Origin: Histoplasma ohiense
Lineage: Eukaryota; Ascomycota; Eurotiomycetes; Onygenales; Ajellomycetaceae
DNA length: 64,000 nt
Direction: 5' to 3'
NCBI GenBank assembly: GCA_017607445.1
Contig: JAEVHH010000005.1
Location: 439,001-503,000, forward strand
Made by a program: the position numbers and the translations under genes. Under the pieces are notes generated by a model. That model was not told the DNA's origin, did not search any database, and worked only from the letters and a program-made list of their open reading frames with translations. Position 1 is the first letter of the stretch, and each line of letters begins with the position of its first letter. Below, in pieces: positions 44,899-54,820 of the stretch.

Positions 44899-46345
44899 TC
44901 AATGGCTGAGGAACGGATGTTCCATCAGTTCCCGAGCTGTCTTTCGCTCTTCAGGTAGATATGCAAGCATTTGTTTGATAAAAGACAAAAAAGCTTCTTT
45001 GTCCCTTGGTTCTAAAGATGGAACTGTATCTTCAAGTTTTCGAGTCACCAAAATAATCCCTATTATTCTTGTAGATCCCGCCCCTCTCGTCTGTAATGGC
45101 TGGAGACCACTCAACCTGTGACATGGAATCTGACCTTACAAGCAATTTCTTGGGTGGTACTCCAAGCAGTGCTATCATCTCCGCGAGATGTGCATTTGCA
45201 TCATATTTTCCTTCTGCATCCTGCACCTGACTAAATAACTCTGTACCTTCAATAATATTCCATGCCTATTGCAGAATGTGAGTTATATACCGTAACCGAA
45301 TGCTGTGATGCAGCATATGTGTTTTATACGTATTCTCTTACCATAACTCCCAAGTTCCATATATCCGCACTAAAGCTCCAACCACAGCCAAGAACAGCTT
45401 CTGGTGCACGATAATAGTCAGGTTGTATGGGACGGGTACCAAATTGGACAGTGCCATCATGACTGTCATTAGCAAGTAGAGTGGCCGCGCCAAAATCGGT
45501 TATTTGGGGATACATATTGCCTAGTCCACTTGAATCAAGGGGTGCGAAGTCGTTGTGACAGCGATAGACAACCCGGCCGGTGTTTGGGTCAGTTTTGCAC
45601 TGCATAGACTGAGCTGCCTGTTCTTTGGCAAATCCGGGAAGAATGTGTTCATTCTCAAATGTCATGAGTATATTGTCTAGTTTCAAGTCTTAAAAAAAAA
45701 CATATATATTAAGTAGTTCATTTTCCTAAAATGAGCGGGAATGTTTCAATTGCTTGCCAGTGTGTACAACCTTGCATTCAGAGTGTAGGTAATCGAGGCC
45801 AGCCAAAAGAATAAGGATATACCCTTTAGCCATTGACAGTGGGAACCTATCGCTCGCAAACCGCTTTTGGAAAATCCAGAGGGGCTCCCGTGCGGGCTCG
45901 TAGGCTAAGCATAGATGATTTCCTATGGGGCCTGCCACCTCAAAGCTGTCAAGGCAATTGCGGACGACTGGACGACCGCGATGTGAGGGGGTTTGTCGTC
46001 TAATGTGGTCTTCAATATCACGCTCATAGTAGGAGCCTTTAGAATCGTTGTTATTTATAATCTTTAGAGCTACAAAACGCTTAGTCCGCCATCGATATCT
46101 ACCGATTGGATGTTTAAAAGTTAGTGACGCGAACTGCGACGGCAGTTATTGAGGATAAACAGTGCATGCCTTGCCACGTCTTGTGCGAGCCATACAGTTG
46201 AGCCCGCTCCCCATCCGATCTTGACCAACAATTGGTAATGATTGGCAAGGATTTCCCCCGGTTTCGCTGGATAATAGTGTTCGGGATTGTAACCAGGGCC
46301 GATTTCCTCATCCACAAGTTCGGGATGAGGAATGGAAGACGTCAA
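44899..46345 (-). pseudogene. SRPK-like protein kinase, frame broken in the C-lobe
   Basis: Exons on the minus strand: 46345-46178, 46133-45758, 45688-45342, then 45265 onward. Visible motifs are GAGSTVWLA (glycine loop), FVALKI (ATP Lys), YLHSECKVVHT/DLKLDNIL (catalytic loop), DFGAA, and YYRAPE. The HTDLK loop, the insert after NIL and the later AHLAEMIALLG are typical of the SRPK group, which phosphorylates SR-type proteins. Intron 2 (45689-45757) starts GC rather than GT and splits the catalytic Asp codon. After NRDYFG the frame ends at 45032, while the expected ending (LEDTVPSLEPRDKEAFLSFIKQML to HPFLSH) continues in another frame to 44899. The family normally has about 18 residues between these points. 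A small deletion is therefore likely and the product would be a truncated 374 aa. Confidence 0.72.
45689..45757 (-). other. GC-AG intron in the kinase gene
   Basis: 69 nt, donor GCAAGC, acceptor TTTTAAG, phase 1. It is needed to form HTDLK. Confidence 0.75.
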
Positions 46346-49300
46346 GAATTATGGCGAGGGCTGGACAGGTTTGGAGCGGAGGAAGGATATGCGCTTCATC
46401 ACACGGCCAATAGACTGCATTTCCTAGGAGAAGAAGCACTACCTTATGAAGTTAAAATATGAAGTGAGTAGTCATAAACAACGACGTAAACAAAAGAAAA
46501 CGTGTTGATGTGATGGTTGATGCAGTCTGGGCGCGCACTAACTAATATACATATAACAAGATTGACTGAGTGTTAAATACCAAGGGCGAAGCCTGAGGAT
46601 CTAGGATCTTGGAACCGTCGTAATAGTTTTAAAGGTGAGTTCGCCGCTTGAACGTGGTTAACAGAAAACCCAAACGTGTTTCGGAGGCAATGATCGCACA
46701 TCAAAGCAAGGGCCAAGTAAAAAATAAGGATTGGAGAGTTTGAATGCAAGATAAGTAATGATTATTCAGATGCTTCTATTAACCTGTAGTCTCTACACGG
46801 CTGTCGAGGTTTTTCCAAGCACATACTACGACTTCGCTCATTTATAGATGTAACAAGTCGAGAGCTCGGCTGGGAATAAAAAATTGGAATTGGATGTTCA
46901 ACCAGGCATCCACACACCAACACCCTCCATCCCTTTAAAGTCATGGTAAGATCAGAAGCGTGCATCGTAAGGTAAACGCGAAGAAGGGTTGAGTCTGCTG
47001 GAGAGCTATTCAACAATGTTGGCACAATTCATTGAGAGTAAAGCGCCGCCAGATTGTAATGTCTTTTGCATTAGTGGTACAATCACACCTCAAACAGGAC
47101 GCTCGCATCAGCGCTTGCTAATTGACAGACAAGGTGATACTTCATGTGAGTGAGGTTAAAACTGTTGGAGGGATTGGATTGGGTGATTCGTACCCTCTAT
47201 ACTCCGTACCACCAGCGCCATGCTGGTAGTACACAGTGTAGAGGGGACAAACCAATCCATACATTTGTTCCATAAAGTGAGTTACACGGCTAAGCTCTTT
47301 GTGGAAAATTTGTGGGCCAACCTAATAGGCGATGTATCAACCGCTGTGTTGTTCGTCCCCTCTACACTGTGGACTACCAGCACAGCGCTGGTGGTGATCG
47401 AGCTCTTTTGCCCCAGTGGCCTAACAAAATACATTACTTCAGTCAATCAGGCAGCGAGAATATTGCCACCGTCTGCATTAACAGCGTTCGCGAAGCGCTT
47501 CGAGCTCCCTTCCGCTTCGTTCAGCCTCGAAGGATTGCAAGGTTATAAGTTTTTCTAAGAATCTGCCAATGAGTGTGAACAAAAACTGCAGGTTGCATTA
47601 CGCTGTAGTCAGAGGAATGCAGAATGTCTACAATGGATTTCGGGCGACAGCACCCACAGGCTATCATTCATCCTCTGAGGCTAATAAGTTGGGGCTAGCA
47701 GCTATAATGCTTTCAATGATCAAGGAAGCGCCCGCATACCGTCGGCGAGTAACTAACTGTTTGTCCGTTTCCCAACGACTTTGCCTCCTAACTGTTGGCA
47801 TCCATATTGCACGCTAGAATGACACGTGACCACCCCTATTTAAGCAGTGCTGCGCCCGCTAAACCTTCCACCTCCATCACGAACTAGCTATTTCAAATTC
47901 CTCTAAACCCTTCAAAAAGTTTTAATTTCTACAACTTGCCAAAAATTGTAGGTTTCATGATATCCTCATAAGATTGATTAGTTATGAAAAGCCATGAGTA
48001 AGAGTTGTGCGATTTATAATCAACAATCAGGCTCTCTCTCCTAGGAATTCCTAGGTATAGCGGAGATTAATATTTCGCAGTTTCAACTGGGGCATCCATA
48101 TGCGCAGGTATATCCCTTCTATTTTGGTTTTCATTGGTTTCCGGCGGACACCCATCCCAACTCTCCTTGCTCAGACAGAAGCGGATTACTTTCTCACGAA
48201 ATATAACATTATCACCAATCTTCGATCTTCGCGATAGTGCTTCCTTATCCCCTCTGGACACCTCTCACCTCCCTAGTCAACTCTTTATGAATCCAGTCGT
48301 TTCACTATACACATCAACCCTCCCTTGCCCCTGTATTCTTATTCTGCGTCTTCTTACCTTTGTTTTTGACTTGATGATGCTTTTTACTAGAGAAGGAAAT
48401 TTCCAATTTTCGCTCTCTTTTCGAGCACCTTCATACTGTTTTCCTTTTACCTTTGTGTTATTTTATTTTATTTTATTTTCATATTGATGCTCAAATATTT
48501 ATAGTACAGTATATGTAAATCGTGTGAACATCTATGATATCTCCTGCTGATTTGAGACCCCCTATTCCCGAACCGTGAGTTCCTGCTACCACTTTCTTGA
48601 AAGTCAAAATGGATTATCCATTTCATTTCCAGTCATCTCAATGGTTCGAGCGGTTGGCTTCCGAGACGAGCTGGTCTGACGTCGTTTTCATATACCATTT
48701 GTGCATCCACTCACCGTCCAACACATCGCTCCACTCAACCATGGGCCTGATTCCAATCTCTATCCGTGAGACAGAGAGGAATCCCAGACAGCGTGCAGCT
48801 TATTCGTAGTCATACTGCCACCCCTCCAGGACTCGGCTGCATTTCCTGCTGATTGGATTAGCCAACCATGGATTGGTGCGCAGGAGATACACGGATTACT
48901 GGGAACAACCAACCCCACACAGTTAGGGCTTTTCCGGCGCTAACGGTCTCGAAGTGGAGGCACAAATCACCTGTGTTTTGGAACTACAGTACGGAGTACA
49001 TACACCATAGATTTTGATTGCGCTGTGCTTAAGAGTGGGTTCTTTGTCAAAGAAATTCCGATGCGCACCACTGACAGATGAGAGATCCTAAAACTAGTAA
49101 TTACTCATAACTTCTTGCATTGATGAACTACATCGTACCTACAGATGTACTGTACTATACATACATTTTCCAACACCTCCGTTAGGAGCTACGTATGAAA
49201 TCCGGCTTGAACCCCGCAGTGAGTGCAGCACAACAGCATAAGTCTCCGTGTCTGACGAACATAATCTATATCTATGGCACTGCGGGCGAGATCAATGGAG

Positions 49301-50538
49301 TGCAAAACTAACATGCCTGCCACTCCCTTCCTCGCTTATCCTAGGACGTAACGGAATGTCATGATGCTGTATTGATACGGTTCCCCGCATGTTGTGTATG
49401 AATCCTGCCCGGTGAATTACGAATACGCTGTTTAGTTGACCAGCGCATTGGCATCCACATGGATTTCTCAAGTTGGATTATGAATTATGGGTGTGATTGG
49501 TGATTAGAAAACATAACATCCCGTTGATGGGCCATTTTAGTTATCTCAACTCTGTTTCCAGGGATTCCGATGCACGGTATGGAATGGGATGGATTTCTAT
49601 GGTTCACTCTCAAGGTAATTCTTTTCGTTCTTGTCCTTCACAATCCAATAGCAAGTGATCCCAGATCTGATCAGGGTGACGTCAAAGGAGGCGACGGCCA
49701 GGAACACGATAGTGGCTGTAAATAGAGTAGCTATAGCGCAGAAGGGAAAACAATGGACCACCAAACCCGCGGGAAATAATGATTATCAAAAGCTAAAGTT
49801 ACTGAAATGGGCAAATAAAAGTAAAATGAAGCGAAATAGTACAACTTCTCTTACTCTTATTTCCTGTGTAGATCGTAAAGTTCTATCATCAAAGCTACTA
49901 TATCCATTGCTAGAGATGATGCTGTTATAAATTCAACATTTTAGTCGTACCACCCCCCATAGACAATTTTACAAGTCTTCTGCCGTTGGCAAGAAGTTGA
50001 AATGGAACATGTCAGATGGATAGAACAGGCTCAGTATCAGATTGCTGATCTCCTGCATGTCCGAGCGCCGCTGGTAATCGATTGGCCCCAAAACCGTTGA
50101 TGTTGCGGGTTGGAATAAAGAAACGCTGAACGCCACAATATCCAATCTGCGAGTCACGGTGATGACAGGCCCTTTCGGGACCCCTCAAAATTGAACTGTG
50201 CTTCGCCGTGCTCAAGGGTAAGTGGGCAAAGTAATGATTGTCTATCTCAAATCACGTTGCGTGAAACAGACACTGCATGAACCGGATGACGAAGAAATGC
50301 GATATCAGCATCGTTCCCAGCAAAGGGGATGATGAAGACGAGTACTTCGAAGGGATCCGACCAGGAGGAAGGGGTTCTGCGGGCTTCTCAGCGATGAGAA
50401 GATGTTCGATCAGATGAAAGCTAAAAGATTTGGTGCATTACTCCCGTTGGGAATGGAGGTTCCGCTTGGTGTTTTAAGTAGTATTTATTCCAATTCTATC
50501 TTGCTCCTTTGAATTATAGCCAATTTGCAATAACAGAT
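46346..50538. other. gene-free stretch
   Basis: Over 4 kb with no supported gene on either strand. It contains the fold-back repeat near 47.2-47.4 kb and the two 9-mer words at 48990 and 49147. Remaining frames are under 120 codons and motif-free. Confidence 0.55.
47192..47395. repeat. fold-back repeat, possible MITE remnant
   Basis: A segment with CCCTCTA at the outer end and ACCAGC at the inner end occurs three times. It is forward at about 47193-47216, inverted at about 47222-47246, and forward at about 47358-47381, followed by a short inverted piece (GCGCTGGTGGT). The outer match ACCACCAGCGC...GGGGAC at 47208 and its inverse ending at 47395 make near-perfect inverted repeats of about 45 bp enclosing about 95 bp. 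No clear target-site duplication is visible. Confidence 0.7.
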
Positions 50539-51510
50539 TTAAAATATCGTAGATAACACTCTTTTGGTATCTTCACCTATCGGGCCACCATCCTCTCTCT
50601 CTCTCGTAATAATAGTATTTTGTACAAAACGTCGTCGGATATCGGGAGCCTTTGCGGCCATGTCGTCCTTAGAACCCTGAGTTAATGCTCTTTGCTTCTC
50701 CTCCCTCTTTCTAGCCATTCCCTGGACAGCTCGTCCAGCCTCAACATTCTCCAAATACATCTTCTGCTCCTTCCGTGCTTGCGCATCCTCGATTCGTCTC
50801 TTTGCCTCACGTTCCGACCGCTCCCTTTGCACCTGCTCCATCAAATCGTCCCAGCCGAACTTGTGTAGGTATTTGACGTTTAAGAGATCGTCGCGATAAT
50901 AGCCGCGGCCACCAATGGTTCTCGCATTGAGCGTTTCCGCACAGATCTTGGCTGTTTTCTTCGACGCAAACTCTACCCAGCCGTCTGAATATGTCTTGCG
51001 TTTGTTCCCCTTCTGGCGTGAATCGCTCGGCATTAATGGCGTAAGGAAGATTCTTGTGATCGGTTCGAAGCCGCGGGCTTGTAGGAGATTCTTCAAAGCC
51101 CTGGGTTTGAGATATGGCGGAAGTGAAGAGAAGTAGATCACGCCTCTTTTCTTACTCTTGGGTGCTTTGCGTGGCTTTGTCTTCTCTTCTGGCGATTTGG
51201 TCGTCGAAGGGGCTAAATCTATGTCCTGTTCAATGGCTTTGGTTTGATTGCGATTGTCTTCCTCGCTTGAGGCTGCTTCGGCCATCCCCCTGTTGAGCTT
51301 CCGCCTCTTGACATGGAGATCTGTCCGTGACTGCTTTTCCCCGTGTTCGTTATCGGAGTTGCGGTTGTCCGATCCGTGTGACTCTGCTGTCCTGGACCGC
51401 TTTATAGCATAGCCCTTACTTTCAGTTGCCTGGTGTTTGAAATGGTCATCATGGTTGCTGGCTCCATCATCATCACTGTGTGTGATGCCTAAAAGCTCAT
51501 TATAATCCAT
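50539..51510 (-). CDS. ESF2: pre-rRNA processing protein Esf2
   Basis: 323 aa from MDYNELLG, in one exon. An earlier in-frame Met at 51546 adds 12 hydrophobic residues and is unlikely. The acidic/basic N-terminus (about 1-130) precedes an RRM-like domain. That domain runs from GVIYFSSLPPYLKP through LLQARGFEPITRIFLTP and GWVEFASKKTAKICAETLN to RGYYRDDLLNVKYLHKFGWDDL. It is followed by a charged coiled-coil tail (ERSEREAKRRIEDAQARKEQ). This order is diagnostic of Esf2/ABT1, which binds the U3 processome and stimulates Dbp8 in early 18S rRNA maturation in the nucleolus. It is the second ribosome-biogenesis factor in the window after Dbp9, 11 kb away. Confidence 0.92.
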   Translation of the reverse strand: MDYNELLGITHSDDDGASNHDDHFKHQATESKGYAIKRSRTAESHGSDNRNSDNEHGEKQSRTDLHVKRRKLNRGMAEAASSEEDNRNQTKAIEQDIDLAPSTTKSPEEKTKPRKAPKSKKRGVIYFSSLPPYLKPRALKNLLQARGFEPITRIFLTPLMPSDSRQKGNKRKTYSDGWVEFASKKTAKICAETLNARTIGGRGYYRDDLLNVKYLHKFGWDDLMEQVQRERSEREAKRRIEDAQARKEQKMYLENVEAGRAVQGMARKREEKQRALTQGSKDDMAAKAPDIRRRFVQNTIITREREDGGPIGEDTKRVLSTIF

Positions 51511-51737
51511 AATAACAACTTGAATGTTGAAAATTGGAATCAACAATGTATTAAGACGAGATGATTGTTGCGTATCTTAAGATTCGGGGCCCGCGTAAAA
51601 CTTTAAACGGTGAGGCTTTTCGGCCGGAAAAACTTTCAGCGAGGCTCAAAGCTTCTCTTCAAGCTCCACGCCCAAGTTACTAGCATTAGTCCTCAACTCA
51701 AGAGTCAAGGGGTGGACAAAATAGTTGCTGTCAATGA

Positions 51738-52352
51738 TAATGTACTTAGATGAGGTAAGAATAGCTGAGCAGTTCAAAGTTCGTCCTGATTCTTTTCAAT
51801 GGGCGGCGGCGGTACTTGAGGAGGCTAGGGATGTGAAGATGCCGGTGAGATGCTGGTGTGAACTTTGATCAACACCTGCCTGTTGGGATACCTACAGCGT
51901 TGGCTTTGAGCATAGCCTCTCGTTGACTCCTTTGTTTATCCAATGGATACGAGTATCCCGACAATTGCCGTCAAATCCACCGTGTGCTTGACCAAAGTCG
52001 ACGTTCCCTATCACCCCTGAAATTCGGCTACGAAGACCTTCGACAATTTGAACCAGCAAATCCATATGCACCCAGTAACAAGAAGACAATCAAAATTATC
52101 GAGACTCCTCTGGGTTGAAGCGATTCTAAGATTGTTGGCGGAGGTTAATCCTTGTTGAAGTTTCTTTGCCTTAACTGATGGCACGATTCCCAATGCTGAG
52201 CCTGACAACTTCCATGGCTCCCGGTTTGAAGAACTAAATAGAGATATCTGTGATGAGCTTCAGGATGCCACCATACATCAGCAGTGGCGAGTCGCGCAAT
52301 ACTGCACAATTGCTTTCAAGATATCAAGACGCCAGACCGATCAGTCGTGGTA
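51738..52352 (+). pseudogene. decayed gene fragment of unknown family
   Basis: Three plus-strand pieces have protein-like composition: FKVRPDSFQWAAAVLEEARDV, VLDQSRRSLSPLKFGYEDLRQFEP, and FEELNRDICDELQDATIHQQWRVAQYCTIAF. They lie in different frames and end in stops. The last resembles, from memory only, a domain seen in repetitive fungal hypothetical proteins. I cannot name the family. Confidence 0.35.
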
Positions 52353-53357
52353 GCAAAACGGCAAGCTTGCTACCATGAAGCTCCAGGCTCCTGGGGTATG
52401 CAAAACTTTCAGCCATACCGGTTGAATCCCGTCTACGATATCAGCCTGTATACTATTTTACCAACTCTATCACTTTCAAGCTGTGCACTTCCCCCATCCC
52501 AGCAAATCCAGCCACCCTGAAGTCTACCAGAGGATGTCAAATCGTCGTCGTATTATCGCATCAAAGCGGCATGAGCTCCTGACGACATCAAACTTCCTTA
52601 AGCAGGCCAAGCCGTCACAGTGGATCCTCAGCTAATGCTATATTGGCAGGCATGCTACGATGGCGTGCCCATGGATTTCCCTACAAGAAATTGCTTATGC
52701 CCTTACGATCTCTATTATTTTAATAAATAAAAGCACTATCCAACGCCAATGGAATCCATGGCCTAAAGAACCCCTCATGGAAAGCTGTTACAGAAATGTG
52801 TCGAGTAGGCCAGTGGTTACTTCCTCAACTCTTCTCCGAAGGAAAAGATACGTGGGCCTCGTTAAATTAGATTAGATTAGAGAGGTTTTTTTTTTTTTTT
52901 TTCTGATATCATGTCCTATTCTTGTACGTGTAAGTGCATGTTTACAACCACATAAAAAAAAGTGCTTGAATATACTTTTATAACAGAAGAAGACAGCAAG
53001 CAGGCTTGTCTTGAAATATCAGATTCCATTGTTTTTAGCATCGAAGCTTCTATATGAAGCAGAAATTCAAGGGCTATAGATAGAAGACATGCTAAACTAA
53101 ACGACTGCGTCGTGAGACATTCCAGACCAACGTGCGCTGAGTGCATATATTGTCTACATATCCACAACAATTTGCTATCGTATTATCCATTTCCATTTCC
53201 ATTTCCATCATCATACATAAGTCAATTCCTTCATATGTACATACATAACTACATAAAGCAGAGAAAATGAGCAGGAAAAGGAGAGAGTAAGGGATGACAA
53301 GAGCAAAAAAAAAAAAAAAAAAAAAAAGCCCCATCCTGCCCATGAACCAACTCAAGT

Positions 53358-53360
<3 letters not shown>

Positions 53361-53428
<68 letters not shown>
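53361..53428. repeat. (AC)34 microsatellite
   Basis: 68 bp of uninterrupted AC, followed by an A-rich (AAAG)n run. It lies about 65 bp beyond the stop of the single-span protein gene, so it is probably transcribed as (GU)n in that mRNA's 3' end. Confidence 0.95.
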
Positions 53429-53431
<3 letters not shown>

Positions 53432-53494
53432 AAAAAAGAAAGAAAGAAAGAAAGAAACGAAGAAGAGAAAAAAGATTTGGAAACGCATTACCCC

Positions 53495-54820
53495 CTAGGA
53501 TACCCGACTATCATAATCTTCCCCCTCACTGTCACTCAAACTATCTCTCCTTCCCCTCCCTCCCCCTCCGCCTCGCCCTCCATCATCAGCACGCCGATAC
53601 CCCTTCGACAAACCCGGGATAGGATGATGGTAGCTCCGCGTGCCCGTGCCGGTATCCGGCTCCGCAAGACTCACCTGCTCATACGTGTAGTCCGAACCAT
53701 GTGTCGAAGAAGCTATATCCAGCGGCGCCGCATAACTACCCGGCATCGCGGTGCGCTCCCGCTTGCGCGGACTCGACTGGCGAGACCGATTAGAAGTAGG
53801 GGCAGGAGCAGGAGCGTTTGGGCGCGGCCCGCGCGGGCGGGTTGAAGTAGATAGCGCGTCGGAACCGTGGCTGCTACGGTGGTGGTGGTGGCGGCGGTGG
53901 TGGCTGCTGTCATGGTGTCGGGAGGAAAGGGGCGGCGCATGGTCATGCAATCGCTGTTCCTCCGTGGCGACCGTCATGACATCGTCCTCGCCGGTGGTGA
54001 AGGAAAAGCCGGAAGCGTTTCGTTGGCGCTGCGAGTGGTGTCGGTCCGACTCGTGGCCGGGCAGTGGGCCGATGTCACTATGTGTCTGCGCCTGGCTCTG
54101 GCCCCACTCGCTGTCCTCGCGGCCGTTGGAGGTTGTGTAGTCTGAGGAATGGTATTCGCCATCCGGTTCGCGATTCAGCCCACCTACTTTCGCAGGTTTC
54201 TCATGGCGGTATGCGCGCATGTCTTCATCTGCGCCGCCCTCCCATTCCTCATCCCTCCGTCTCCGCAACAACTTCTCTTTGGCGGTCTCCCTGATGCCTT
54301 TGCGCCGCGGCTTCTCACCCGATACGACAGTGCCATCAACTGTGGTCGCAGCATCGGTGCTACTCTGGTAATCGCCATAACCCTTACCCACAACACTCCC
54401 ACCACCCAGAGCTGTGCTCTTGGTGGCGTTGCTGAGTGTCCTGCCATCAGAGTCCTTCCGGCGTAGTACTGTGGACTTGTATTCTTCCCAGTCACCTTTG
54501 CGCCAGACAAAGCCGCCATTCTTCGCCCAGAAGAAGAACCAAATGCCAGCCAGCACGAACGCGGCGCCTATGATAGCGAAAAGGGCCATCAGGCCTCCCA
54601 TGTTTATGCTGGAGGGGTTAACGATGCCTCGACTGGGCTCGACTGGGTTTGAATCATGCTTATCGCGCGGGAAGAGGGGATGGGCTATCTGTGTAATCCG
54701 ATGGGAGAGCTCGCGTTGGCGGAGTTGGGAGATGGGGAAGTTATGTGACGTTGTGCGTTTAACGAGGGTCGTGAGATAGTCGCCCGATACTTCTCTGGCG
54801 TTTGGGGAAAAGGGAGCCAT
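53495..54820 (-). CDS. single-pass membrane protein with long disordered cytosolic tail, 441 aa
   Basis: Single exon. A 74-residue N-terminal part precedes one clear transmembrane helix (GGLMALFAIIGAAFVLAGIWFFFW, about 75-98). Basic residues follow (AKNGGFVWRKGDWEEYKSTVLRRKD), suggesting the C-terminus is cytosolic. The remaining 320 residues are Ser/His/Arg/Asp-rich, with a His run (HHRRHHHHRSSH), a Gly/Arg stretch, and the acidic end SDSEGEDYDSRVS. No domain is recognised. WRKGDWEEYKSTVLRRKD next to the membrane looks like the constrained part. The opposite strand also reads open because of codon bias; those frames are shadows. Confidence 0.72.
   Translation of the reverse strand: MAPFSPNAREVSGDYLTTLVKRTTSHNFPISQLRQRELSHRITQIAHPLFPRDKHDSNPVEPSRGIVNPSSINMGGLMALFAIIGAAFVLAGIWFFFWAKNGGFVWRKGDWEEYKSTVLRRKDSDGRTLSNATKSTALGGGSVVGKGYGDYQSSTDAATTVDGTVVSGEKPRRKGIRETAKEKLLRRRRDEEWEGGADEDMRAYRHEKPAKVGGLNREPDGEYHSSDYTTSNGREDSEWGQSQAQTHSDIGPLPGHESDRHHSQRQRNASGFSFTTGEDDVMTVATEEQRLHDHAPPLSSRHHDSSHHRRHHHHRSSHGSDALSTSTRPRGPRPNAPAPAPTSNRSRQSSPRKRERTAMPGSYAAPLDIASSTHGSDYTYEQVSLAEPDTGTGTRSYHHPIPGLSKGYRRADDGGRGGGGGRGRRDSLSDSEGEDYDSRVS

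Larger units (their letters stand above)
51547..53494. other. intergenic region with a decayed coding segment
   Basis: Plus-strand pieces at about 51738-51866, 51960-52116 and 52188-52352 read as protein-like but are separated by stops and frame changes (see findings). The right part holds poly(T) at 52886, an A run at 53307-53327 and a long CA microsatellite. Confidence 0.5.
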
